From the NCBI RefSeq assembly GCF_014235875.1, contig NZ_JACJUK010000001.1, positions 558,001 through 622,000 on the forward strand: a DNA stretch of 64,000 nt. The letters are read 5' to 3'. Below the pieces are notes generated by a model. The model saw nothing but the letters and a program-made list of their open reading frames with translations, was not told where the DNA came from and ran no database searches. The stretch's first letter is position 1. Every line of letters starts with the position of its first letter. This DNA is from Croceivirga lutea. Lineage in GTDB: Bacteria; Bacteroidota; Bacteroidia; Flavobacteriales; Flavobacteriaceae. This document shows, in pieces, positions 51,377 through 59,971 of this stretch. A program made the translations under genes and the position numbers.

Positions 51377-53068
51377 CTAACGTATTAATTTTTTGTATTT
51401 AATACGTTTAGGCATAATATCTGAACCTAAGCGTTTCTTTTTATTCTCTTCATAATCTGAGAAAGAACCTTCAAAGAAATACACTTGTGAATCACCTTCA
51501 AAAGCTAGTATATGCGTACAAATTCTATCTAAGAACCATCTATCGTGAGAAATAATAACCGCACAGCCAGCAAAATTTTCTAATCCTTCTTCGAGCGCTC
51601 TTAACGTATTTACATCTAAGTCGTTGGTAGGCTCATCTAGTAACAAAACATTACCCTCTTCTTTCAATGTCATTGCCAAATGTAAACGGTTACGTTCACC
51701 ACCAGACAGCATATTTACTTTTTTATTTTGTTCACTACCGGAAAAATTAAACCTACTTAAGTAGGCTCTTGAATTTACTTGCTTACCCCCCATCATCACC
51801 AATTCTTGACCATCGCTAAAATTTTCCCAAATAGTTTTTTCAGGGTCAATATTGGAATGGGTTTGGTCTACATAAGCAATTTTAGCAGTTTCACCTACTG
51901 TAAATTCTCCTTTATCTGGAGTTTCTTCGCCCATTATCATTCTAAATATGGTGGTTTTACCAGCACCATTTGGACCTATTATACCCACTATACCTGCCTG
52001 TGGTAAATTAAAATTTAAATCTTCATACAATAATTTATCACCAAAAGCTTTACTTACTCCTTTAGCCTCAATAACGTTGGTACCTAAACGGGGACCATTT
52101 GGAATGTAGATTTCTAATTTTTCTTCTAATTGCTTTTGGTCTTGACTCGCTAACTTATCATAATTTTTTAAACGCGCTTTTTGTTTGGCCTGTCTACCCT
52201 TTGCGCCTTGTCTTACCCAATCTAACTCTCTCTCGAGTGTTTTTTGTCTTTTTGAAGCTTGTTTAGATTCTTGAGCTAAACGTTTTGCCTTTTGGTCTAA
52301 CCAACCTGAATAATTTCCTTTCCAGGGAATACCTTCTCCTCTATCTAATTCTAATATCCAACCAGCAACATTGTCTAAGAAATAGCGGTCGTGTGTTACA
52401 GCAATAACTGTACCTTTATATTGGGCTAAATGATGTTCTAACCAATGAACAGATTCAGCATCTAAATGGTTAGTTGGCTCATCTAGCAATAATACATCTG
52501 GTTCTTTTAATAAGAGTCTACAAAGTGCAACTCTTCTACGCTCACCACCAGATAATACAGCTATTTTCTTATCGCCATCTGGTGTGCGCAAGGCATCCAT
52601 AGCAATGTCTAACTTGGTATCTAATTCCCACGCATTACTAGCATCAATTTGGTCTTGAAGCTTGGCTTGCTTGTCCATCAACTCTTGCATTTTGTCAGGG
52701 TTTTCATAAACCTCTGGCAAACCAAACATATCGTTGATTTTGTTGTATTCATCCAAAACGGCGACAGTTTCAGCAACTCCCTCTTTTACTACTTCTAAAA
52801 CTGTTTTTTCTTCATCTAGTTTTGGTTCTTGTTCTAAATAACCAACGGTATATCCTGGAGAAAAAACCACATCGCCTTGGTAATTTTTATCAACACCAGC
52901 TATAATTTTTAATAAGGTAGATTTACCTGAACCATTTAAACCAAGAATACCAATTTTAGCACCGTAGAAAAAACTTAAATATATATTCTTAAGAACAGGG
53001 GTGTTTGCGTTTTTATACGTTTTAGTAACCCCAGACATTGAAAAGATTACTTTCTTATCATCAGACAT
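51377..53068 (-). CDS. ettA: energy-dependent translational throttle protein EttA (ABC-F)
   Basis: A 563-residue ABC-F ATPase with two nucleotide-binding domains and no membrane segment. NBD1: Walker A GLNGSGKST, signature LSGGERRRVALCRLL, Walker B DVLLLDEPTNHLDAES. Then the arm/linker ('DRGEGIPWKGNYSGWLDQKAKRL', 'KQKARLKNYDKL'). NBD2: GPNGAGKTT, signature LSGGERNRLHLAMTL, LLLDEPTNDLD. The EttA subgroup gates the first peptide bond according to the ATP/ADP ratio. It is a single gene on this strand, with a 45-bp gap to the small membrane protein gene upstream. Confidence 0.95.
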   Translation of the reverse strand: MSDDKKVIFSMSGVTKTYKNANTPVLKNIYLSFFYGAKIGILGLNGSGKSTLLKIIAGVDKNYQGDVVFSPGYTVGYLEQEPKLDEEKTVLEVVKEGVAETVAVLDEYNKINDMFGLPEVYENPDKMQELMDKQAKLQDQIDASNAWELDTKLDIAMDALRTPDGDKKIAVLSGGERRRVALCRLLLKEPDVLLLDEPTNHLDAESVHWLEHHLAQYKGTVIAVTHDRYFLDNVAGWILELDRGEGIPWKGNYSGWLDQKAKRLAQESKQASKRQKTLERELDWVRQGAKGRQAKQKARLKNYDKLASQDQKQLEEKLEIYIPNGPRLGTNVIEAKGVSKAFGDKLLYEDLNFNLPQAGIVGIIGPNGAGKTTIFRMIMGEETPDKGEFTVGETAKIAYVDQTHSNIDPEKTIWENFSDGQELVMMGGKQVNSRAYLSRFNFSGSEQNKKVNMLSGGERNRLHLAMTLKEEGNVLLLDEPTNDLDVNTLRALEEGLENFAGCAVIISHDRWFLDRICTHILAFEGDSQVYFFEGSFSDYEENKKKRLGSDIMPKRIKYKKLIR

Positions 53069-53113
53069 ATTTTGTTAGTGAGTTAAGAGTTATAAAATAG
53101 TTTTACGATAAGT

Positions 53114-53290
53114 TTACACTCTACCTTTTAAAGCATTAAAAACCCAAGCAATAGCAAAAAAACCAACACCAACTGCTGCAAATCCATATCCTGCTACTTC
53201 ATCATATTTAAAAGCTCCTAAAGCAATCATTCCAATACCAACAAGTATCATAATAATTGTAGCGTAAGCCAGAACCGTATTTTTAGTCAT
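53114..53290 (-). CDS. CAL67264 family membrane protein
   Basis: A 58-residue protein matching the flavobacterial CAL67264 membrane family: two helices ('VLAYATIIMILVGIGMIALGAF' and 'GYGFAAVGVGFFAIAWVFNAL') around 'KYDEVA', ending KGRV. I start at 'MTKNTVLAY' (53290); 53296 is also possible, and 53320 adds non-family residues. The function is unknown. It lies just upstream of ettA on the same strand and may be co-transcribed with it. Confidence 0.82.
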   Translation of the reverse strand: MTKNTVLAYATIIMILVGIGMIALGAFKYDEVAGYGFAAVGVGFFAIAWVFNALKGRV

Positions 53291-53399
53291 CGACATAATC
53301 CAAAATTTTGTGGGAGTCAAATATCGTAAAAATGAACTTTACTACCGCATACATTCGGTTTTCTAATGGTATCTTTAGGCTCGCAAAGCAACTAATTGA

Positions 53400-55028
53400 A
53401 TGGATTTAAAATTTAACAAGAACGAAGACCATAACAAACTAGAACTTTCAGAACTTAAGCGCAGACTTGCCCAAGTAAAATTGGGTGGCGGTAAAAAACG
53501 TATTGAAAAACATCATTCTAAAGGAAAATTGACGGCTAGAGAACGCATTAATTATCTTTTAGATGATGAAGAAAATGCTATTGAAATTGGAGCTTTTGCA
53601 GGTGAAGGTATGTATGAAGAACATGGCGGTTGTCCTTCTGGTGGTGTGGTCATAAAAATTGGAGAAGTTCAAGGTAAATTGGCCATAATTGTAGCTAATG
53701 ATGCTACTGTAAAAGCTGGAGCGTGGTTCCCCATAACTGGAAAGAAAAACTTACGTGCCCAAGAAATAGCTATTGAAAACAAGCTCCCTATTATTTATTT
53801 AGTTGATAGCGCAGGGGTATACTTACCCATGCAAGATGAGATATTTCCAGACAAAGAACACTTTGGTCGTATTTTTAGAAACAACGCTGTGATGAGTAGT
53901 ATGGGTATCACACAAATTTCAGCTGTAATGGGCAGTTGTGTTGCTGGCGGAGCGTACTTGCCTATTATGAGTGATGAGGCCCTAATAGTAAATAAAACCG
54001 GAAGCATTTTTTTAGCAGGTAGTTATTTGGTTAAAGCGGCAATTGGTGAAAGTATTGATAATGAAACTCTAGGTGGTGCCACAACCCATTGCGAAATAAG
54101 TGGAGTGACAGATTATAAAGCAAAAGATGATAAAGATGCCTTAGACACCATTAAAAAAATAATGGATAAAATAGGTGATTTTGACAAAGCGGGTTACAAT
54201 AGAAAAACACCAGCTATGCCTTCTAAAAAACAGGAGGAGATATTTGGAATTCTTCCAGCATCAAGAAGTGACCAATATGATATGTTAGAGATTATTCATC
54301 GATTAGTGGATAATTCAGAATTTGACCAATACAAAGAAGATTACGGTAAGTCGCTGCTAACTGGTTACGCACGTATTGATGGATGGGCTGTTGGTATTGT
54401 AGCTAACCAACGAAAAGTGGTTAAGAGTGGTAAAGGCGAAATGCAATTTGGTGGGGTAATTTATTCAGATTCTGCAGACAAAGCCACCCGTTTTATAGCT
54501 AATTGTAATCAAAAGAAAATACCCCTAGTGTTTTTACAAGATGTTACCGGATTTATGGTAGGTAGTAAGAGTGAACATGGAGGTATCATAAAAGACGGTG
54601 CAAAAATGGTAAATGCGGTAAGTAATTCAGTAGTGCCAAAGTTTACTGTGGTTATTGGTAACAGTTATGGAGCCGGCAATTATGCTATGTGCGGAAAAGC
54701 CTACGACCCAAGATTAATTTTTGCTTGGCCAAGCGCTGAATTGGCGGTAATGAGTGGTAATTCGGCAGCAAAAGTTTTAATGCAAATAGAGAAAGCTTCT
54801 TTAGAGAAAAAAGGCGAAGCCTTTGATGAAGAGAAAGAGAAAGCGCTCTTTAATAAGATAAAGTCCCGTTATGATAATCAAGTATCTCCGTATTATGCTG
54901 CCGCTCGTTTATGGACCGATGCTATTATTAATCCGTTAGATACGAGAAAATGGATTTCAATGGGCATTGATGCAGCCAATCATGCACCAATTGAGAAGCA
55001 ATTTAATTTAGGGGTATTGCAAGTGTAG
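53400..55028 (+). CDS. acyl-CoA carboxylase beta (carboxyltransferase) subunit
   Basis: A 542-residue carboxyltransferase of the propionyl-/methylcrotonyl-CoA carboxylase type. It opens 'LELSELKRRLAQVKLGGGKKRIEKHHSKGKLTARERINYLLDD', with crotonase-fold halves: 'CPSGGVVIKIGEVQGKLAIIVANDATVKAGAWFP', 'VDSAGVYLPMQDEIFPDKEHFGRIFRNNAVMSSMGI', and 'QDVTGFMVGSKSEHGGIIKDGAKMVNAV' with 'GNSYGAGNYAMCGKAYDPR'. 'FGRIFRNNAVMSSMGI' and 'PMQDEIFPD' resemble methylcrotonyl-CoA carboxylase beta subunits (leucine degradation), but substrate choice is uncertain. No biotin-carboxylase subunit is adjacent. Confidence 0.92.
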   Translation: MDLKFNKNEDHNKLELSELKRRLAQVKLGGGKKRIEKHHSKGKLTARERINYLLDDEENAIEIGAFAGEGMYEEHGGCPSGGVVIKIGEVQGKLAIIVANDATVKAGAWFPITGKKNLRAQEIAIENKLPIIYLVDSAGVYLPMQDEIFPDKEHFGRIFRNNAVMSSMGITQISAVMGSCVAGGAYLPIMSDEALIVNKTGSIFLAGSYLVKAAIGESIDNETLGGATTHCEISGVTDYKAKDDKDALDTIKKIMDKIGDFDKAGYNRKTPAMPSKKQEEIFGILPASRSDQYDMLEIIHRLVDNSEFDQYKEDYGKSLLTGYARIDGWAVGIVANQRKVVKSGKGEMQFGGVIYSDSADKATRFIANCNQKKIPLVFLQDVTGFMVGSKSEHGGIIKDGAKMVNAVSNSVVPKFTVVIGNSYGAGNYAMCGKAYDPRLIFAWPSAELAVMSGNSAAKVLMQIEKASLEKKGEAFDEEKEKALFNKIKSRYDNQVSPYYAAARLWTDAIINPLDTRKWISMGIDAANHAPIEKQFNLGVLQV

Positions 55029-55031
55029 TTG

Positions 55032-56177
55032 CTACTTGCTTTTCATGACTGCATTCTGGGTGATTTTATCAGTTACCCTAAAACTAAAATCTTTCAACCC
55101 ATCTTTTGAAAAGGTAAGTATATCTCCTTTTTTAGCACGAATTACATAACGGCCATTTGCATCAGATACTACGGATTCTTTGGTGGTATTATTCAAAACA
55201 TTGACCTCAGAAATCATTCTACCACGCATTATTACAAAGCCAGAAAGTGTAGGTTGTTTCATCTTCTTTTTCTCCGTTCTACGTTCAAAACGCTGGGCTT
55301 GTTTCTCAGAGACCATTAAATCTGACTTCACATTATATGCCATATTAGTAGGTGATAAGTATTCCCAGGCATCTTGACTTGCATACTTGCGATATGAACC
55401 ATTTCTGGCAATTGTAGCAGACAGAATGAGACCTAAATCCTCTTCTCCATATACCTGTATAAGTTCGACACTAGCTATAAAATCGTCTTTCGTATAAATT
55501 TCATAAGGTCGTAAATCAACCCTTACCATTCTATCATCTTTACGAATGGTCGTGATAATATTTTTCCCTGATGTATTCAAATTGGTTCCCGGTTTACCAA
55601 TTTTACCATCATCTTCATAAATATTGATTCTTACCAAAAGACTATCAGATGGGTTATACCATACTTCAAATTCAAACTCGTTCAGTTTTCTTAATCCACT
55701 TTTAGCAATAATTCGTGTAGCCAACTCACCTCCCAAGGCTATATTATCTTTCCAATACCCATATATTTTATCACCATAATTTCGATAGCCAATATTGTCC
55801 GGTATAAAGCGCTCACCTTTATTGGAAACCACCACTTCACTTAATTCTACAGTTTTGGGCTTCAAGACAATATCTGGATATTCATTATAAACCAGTTTAA
55901 TATCAGCAATAGGAATAAACAAGGTTTCATACCCCAAAGCTGAAAAAAGAATTTTGGCAGTAGGTTCGTATTTGTTGAGGTCTAAGTATAGGTGAAAAAG
56001 TCCATCTTCGTCACTGACTGTACCCACACCAGCTTCCTTTATCCCAATATTGACATAAGGTATTGGCTCTTTAGATTTACCGTCGATTACTCGACCTTTA
56101 TAGTCTTTTTGTGCGCTAACCGCAATTGTAAAAAGAAATATAGGTAGTAACACATACGGTATAATACTATTCTTCAT
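55032..56177 (-). CDS. secreted protein with two CarboxypepD_reg-like domains
   Basis: A 381-residue secreted protein (signal ends near VSAQ). First domain about 24-110: 'YKGRVIDGKSKEPIPYVNIGIKEAGVGTVSDEDGLFHLYLDLNKY...SALGYETLFIPI', a CarboxypepD_reg-like beta-sandwich. Middle about 130-290: a beta-rich region ('FEFEVWYNPSDSLLVRINIYEDDGKIGKPGTNLNTSGKNI'). Last about 315-381: a second similar domain ('SEVNVLNNTTKESVVSDANGRYVIRAKKGDILTFSKDGL'). No plug and no barrel. The function is unknown, probably surface or periplasmic binding. The adjacent remnant at 56247-56676 is a decayed relative of its first domain. Confidence 0.82.
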   Translation of the reverse strand: MKNSIIPYVLLPIFLFTIAVSAQKDYKGRVIDGKSKEPIPYVNIGIKEAGVGTVSDEDGLFHLYLDLNKYEPTAKILFSALGYETLFIPIADIKLVYNEYPDIVLKPKTVELSEVVVSNKGERFIPDNIGYRNYGDKIYGYWKDNIALGGELATRIIAKSGLRKLNEFEFEVWYNPSDSLLVRINIYEDDGKIGKPGTNLNTSGKNIITTIRKDDRMVRVDLRPYEIYTKDDFIASVELIQVYGEEDLGLILSATIARNGSYRKYASQDAWEYLSPTNMAYNVKSDLMVSEKQAQRFERRTEKKKMKQPTLSGFVIMRGRMISEVNVLNNTTKESVVSDANGRYVIRAKKGDILTFSKDGLKDFSFRVTDKITQNAVMKSK

Positions 56178-56246
56178 GAATTCAATTTTTTTAAAATCAC
56201 GTTTTTAATCAAAAAACTTGATAAACAAAAATGTTTTCAATTTAGG

Positions 56247-56676
56247 CTAATTAGATATGATACGGCCCGAATTCCAAACGGTGAATAGTTTTTGATTGAC
56301 ATTAGTAAGACGAAGATTAAAAAGTTTTACTTCCTTTTTTTAGCTGCACCACCATAATTTGAATTTCTAATGGCTTTAAATAAATGTTCATTGTATTACA
56401 AGCAAAAATTTTGATTTCTTTGAAGAGAAATGTTTTGGTAAGATACCCTAAAGATTCAATTTGTAAAATTGCCTCATCGCCTAACTCTCACAACCTAAAA
56501 TTCTGAATAAATTCACCTTCATCATTAGTCGTTGTCCCGATACCTTTGTCAACAAATCCTATATTGACTAAGGGTATTGGTCGTTCAGTTTTTGAATCAA
56601 TAATTTTACCCATAAAGTCTTGCTGCCCAAAAACATGAGCAGCAAAAAGTAACAATATTATGGAAATGCTTTTCAA
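56247..56676 (-). pseudogene. decayed CarboxypepD_reg-family gene with internal deletion
   Basis: From TTG 56676 an intact signal peptide and domain start (MKSISIILLLFAAHVFGQQD, then IPLVNIGFVDKGIGTTTNDEGEF) run into an in-frame TGA at 56488-56490, after which the same frame still encodes the domain ('GDEAILQIESLGYLTKTFLFKEI', 'MNIYLKPLEIQI') to TAA 56317. In another frame, 'KEVKLFNLRLTNVNQKLF' (stop 56247) matches the C-terminal end of the neighbouring 56681-58477 product (KEVKVFKLTLKNVNQVLF). So the remnant joins a paralogue's N-terminal domain to a paralogue's C-terminus, with nonsense and frameshift mutations. It begins 4 bp after the stop of 56681-58477. Confidence 0.8.
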
Positions 56677-56680
56677 TGGC

Positions 56681-58477
56681 TTATTGCATCGCCACCCTTG
56701 AAGAAGACTTTAACTTAAACAGCACTTGGTTGACATTTTTGAGCGTGAGCTTAAAGACCTTAACTTCTTTTCGCTGTGTTCTAGAGCCATAATCGTAATA
56801 AATGGTGGCCTTTAAATACGTTGGTGTTAGGCTTTTATTGCCTTGGTAGTTAATGTTTACCTGCCATGTGCCGGGCAAAGAGCCGTCAACAAGATACTCT
56901 TTTACATTATATCCAAAGTCCTTCTCACGCTCTATGGCATCTGGACTATCGAACATATTGTGCTTCCATTTATAGTATTGGTTTTCTGGATTTACAAACT
57001 GCAAGTCAAATTCGGCCTCTCCATCGTTCCACTCAAAAACCAAACGGTTACCATTAAACTCTTCTTGAGCGATGAACAATTTTTTGGCCTTTCTTTTATC
57101 AACTACAGCATCCCTCTCTAACATTAGTAAATTATTAAATTCCCTCGAAATAATCGGTCCAAAGTCGATGGTGTCCAGCTCTAAAAATCCTTCATCAATC
57201 AAGTATTCATAACGTGCATACATTGAAGCCGCTTGTTTTGGTTCCCTGATGTTACGATAGCTATTGGCCATATCCATATAGCTTTGTACATAGTTTGGCC
57301 TTAGAATAAATACTTCTTTGTACGCCTCGTTGGCCATTTCAAATCGCTGCTGTGATTCATAGGTGTAGGCCAAGGCCTTCATCAATACAGGATTGTTAGT
57401 ATAAGGCTGAAAATTATCTTCGATTATGGTATCTGCATAATCTAATTCGTTGTGGGCTTCTGCAAAATGGGTGTAGGCATCCAATAAAAAGTAGGGGGAA
57501 TTCGAATATATCTTGTGGTACTTTTCAAAAATGGCCTTAGAGTCTTCAAATGAAGAACTTGCCATAAATTCCTTCAAATAGGTGGGTGCATTTGTAGCGA
57601 CCTCCGCCCTACTGAGTTCTTTACCATCAGCGTAATTGTTCTTTAATCGAGCGCGATCAACAAAATCATTGTTATTAGGACTACCATTTATTGTATTTAT
57701 AACAACCACTCCTCCTGCCCCAAGATTACCATAAGATGCAGTAGTAGCTAAATTATTTAGAATTGCAATTCTTTTAATTCTATTTACATCAAGCCAAATT
57801 GGTGTATCAGTAAAAATTTGCCCATCTATATCAAAAACTGCAGGTAATGCACTTGTTAAGCTATTCCCAGGTCTAATTCTAACTTGGCCGCCTATTTGAA
57901 GCGGCAAGTTACCAACAGCTCCTATACCGGGTGTTGTAGCACCTGTTAGACAAGAACCTGTCACTTGTACACCAGGAAATCTATTTCTTAATAAATCTAA
58001 AATACACAAGGATATAGGATTTATTTCTTCTTCATTAAGAATACGAATATTACCAGAAGCCCTTTCTGCATCTAAAAAGCCCCAAGCGGTGCGTATTATA
58101 TTTTTGTTAATTACGTAGTCTGCCTTAAGGTCTTTTTGAGAACGTCTTTTGCTTGCTTCTACAGTAACCTCTTCTAACTCTTGAATATCTGGAACCATAG
58201 TGATGTTTAAAATTCGAGTTACATCTTCAACACGAATACGAACCGTTTTAAGACCTTGATATGAATAGGTTATTACATCACCTGTTTGTGCTTCAATACG
58301 GTATTTACCATTACTATCAGAAACCGCATTAGCTGCTTTGTCTGAAATACGTATGGTAACATTATCTACTGGAGCCCTACCATCAGTAATAGTTCCTGAA
58401 ATAATTTTAGATTCTGTTTGTTGTCCTATTAAAAAGGAGGAAAAACAAAGGGTAAAGAGGAGTAACACATTTTTCAT
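56681..58477 (-). CDS. CarboxypepD_reg, TonB-type plug and TPR fusion without beta-barrel
   Basis: A 598-residue secreted protein. After the signal (ends near LIGQ) come a CarboxypepD_reg-like domain (about 25-95, 'ISGTITDGRAPVDNVTIRISD'), a TonB-type plug (about 100-265, 'RASGNIRILNEEEINPISLCILDLLRNRFPGVQVTGSCL', 'AVFDIDGQIFTDTPIWLDVNRIKRIAILNNLATTASYGNLGAGGVVVINT'), helical TPR-like repeats (about 295-430, 'NPVLMKALAYTYESQQRFEMANEAYKEVFILRPNYVQSYMDMANSY') and a DUF2135-like C-terminal beta domain ('YLVDGSLPGTWQVNINY'). It is too short for, and lacks, an outer-membrane barrel. The role is unknown; a plug reused as a periplasmic or surface protein module is inferred. Confidence 0.85.
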   Translation of the reverse strand: MKNVLLLFTLCFSSFLIGQQTESKIISGTITDGRAPVDNVTIRISDKAANAVSDSNGKYRIEAQTGDVITYSYQGLKTVRIRVEDVTRILNITMVPDIQELEEVTVEASKRRSQKDLKADYVINKNIIRTAWGFLDAERASGNIRILNEEEINPISLCILDLLRNRFPGVQVTGSCLTGATTPGIGAVGNLPLQIGGQVRIRPGNSLTSALPAVFDIDGQIFTDTPIWLDVNRIKRIAILNNLATTASYGNLGAGGVVVINTINGSPNNNDFVDRARLKNNYADGKELSRAEVATNAPTYLKEFMASSSFEDSKAIFEKYHKIYSNSPYFLLDAYTHFAEAHNELDYADTIIEDNFQPYTNNPVLMKALAYTYESQQRFEMANEAYKEVFILRPNYVQSYMDMANSYRNIREPKQAASMYARYEYLIDEGFLELDTIDFGPIISREFNNLLMLERDAVVDKRKAKKLFIAQEEFNGNRLVFEWNDGEAEFDLQFVNPENQYYKWKHNMFDSPDAIEREKDFGYNVKEYLVDGSLPGTWQVNINYQGNKSLTPTYLKATIYYDYGSRTQRKEVKVFKLTLKNVNQVLFKLKSSSRVAMQ

Positions 58478-58557
58478 AGCAGCATAATTTTATTTTCTCT
58501 TAAGTTACTAAAAAAATGAATTACTAAATACAATATTCACAAATATTTAAAAGCTAA

Positions 58558-59904
58558 CTAGTTGCCTTGATGCGTTTTAACCCTAGGTATGACTAATAAC
58601 TCTGTCTGACGACCATTAACGTATCTAAACCCATTTTCACCAAAGAATCCTGCTTCTTCTAACATAATTCTAATATCTCTTTTCCATTCTGGAATTGTTA
58701 CCGTAGTATTTAATTCAATTGCATAAACCGTATTAGGGTTTAAAGGGTAGTTTTCTCCATCATCTTTCATGACACCTCCTTGAGCATCCCACATGCCAAT
58801 GGTAGTACCTGCAGAATGACCATATAAACCTAAAGGATGTGTATAAATTGCAGGTCTTAATCCTTCAGCTTTACCATCTGCTAAAGCTTTCGCCAAAATT
58901 TGGTTACCAGTTCTACCTGCAATCATATTTGTAGTGAGTAAATCTTGAACACGATTACCATCTTTTAAAGCATCTACCAAAAATTTAGGAGGAGCTAATT
59001 CTCCTGGTTTTCGTACATAGGCTAATTCTTGGCAATCTGTATTTAAACGTAAATATGTAATTCCAAAATCACAGTGAACTAAATCACCTGGCATAATTAC
59101 CATATCATCTGGTCTTCCAGAAAAAGAATATAAATAAGAAACCAACTCTTCACTTGTTCGTTGCACATCAACTGTGGGGTGAAACCAAGTTTCTAAACCT
59201 AAATCTGTTACCTTTTGGCGCATAAACCACTCTACCTCAGAAGTTGTGGTTACACCGGGAGTAATTACTTTTTCAGAAAATGCTTCGGCGATAATGTCAT
59301 GCGTAATATCTACTAACTGATTGTAAATAATCATTTCTCTAGTAGTGCGAGTTTCTATCCATCTAACCGCGAGTTGTTCTGCAGAAACTACTTTCTTATG
59401 AAATTTTTTAGGTAAATAGGATAAAAATTCTTCATAATCTGTTTTTACCAATCCGTCTGCTATGTTGAAATCCTTAGAAAAATTCAAACCAATTTTTTCT
59501 GGTTTACGTTCCTCTATGAGTTGAATTAATCGTTTCCACTGGTCAGGTTCTTTTTCTTTATTCCATGCCAATACAATGTTTTTTCCCACATTATACCTTG
59601 CCACTGCTAATTTTTCAATGGTATTCTTCTTTTTATCTCGATAAAAAACAAGAATTGTTCTTCTACGCGCATTTAACCAAGTAGCAGGCAGCATTGTTTT
59701 TAGAACTGGGTCTTCATTATACTCCCTAGAAATAACTACCCACATATCAATATTAGTTTGATCCATTAATTTGGGTAATAAGTCGTTAAATCGCTCCGCT
59801 AGAATTTCATCTATGACTCTAGCTCGTTCAATTTCAGGTAAAATTTGTTGTGCATTAACTTGAATAAAAATGGTAAGAAATAGAATAGAAAGTAAATTTT
59901 TCAT
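58558..59904 (-). CDS. M24 family metallopeptidase (Xaa-Pro peptidase-like), secreted
   Basis: A 448-residue pita-bread-fold peptidase with an N-terminal signal (MKNLLSILFLTIFIQVNAQ) and a creatinase-like N-domain. Candidate metal ligands are in 'LVHCDFGITYLRLNTDCQEL' (two Asp), 'THPLGLYGHSAG' (His), 'YAIELNT' (Glu) and 'RIMLEEAGFF' (Glu), so all five appear present. Expected activity is removal of N-terminal residues before Pro, or cleavage of Pro-containing dipeptides, in the periplasm. It lies between two barrel-less plug proteins; no operon overlap is seen (gaps of about 70-80 bp). Confidence 0.88.
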   Translation of the reverse strand: MKNLLSILFLTIFIQVNAQQILPEIERARVIDEILAERFNDLLPKLMDQTNIDMWVVISREYNEDPVLKTMLPATWLNARRRTILVFYRDKKKNTIEKLAVARYNVGKNIVLAWNKEKEPDQWKRLIQLIEERKPEKIGLNFSKDFNIADGLVKTDYEEFLSYLPKKFHKKVVSAEQLAVRWIETRTTREMIIYNQLVDITHDIIAEAFSEKVITPGVTTTSEVEWFMRQKVTDLGLETWFHPTVDVQRTSEELVSYLYSFSGRPDDMVIMPGDLVHCDFGITYLRLNTDCQELAYVRKPGELAPPKFLVDALKDGNRVQDLLTTNMIAGRTGNQILAKALADGKAEGLRPAIYTHPLGLYGHSAGTTIGMWDAQGGVMKDDGENYPLNPNTVYAIELNTTVTIPEWKRDIRIMLEEAGFFGENGFRYVNGRQTELLVIPRVKTHQGN

Positions 59905-59945
59905 TTAACTAATTTGTTTGGCTTAAATTACGTTAAGCGTTGCAT

Positions 59946-59971
59946 AAAAAAAAGTGCCCTAAGGCACTTTT
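59946..59971 (-). terminator. Rho-independent terminator of the VWA-plug gene
   Basis: Arms AAAAGTGCC (59950-59958) and GGCACTTTT (59963-59971), 4-nt loop CTAA, followed on the minus strand by a T run. It begins 1 bp after the stop of the upstream gene. Confidence 0.85.
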
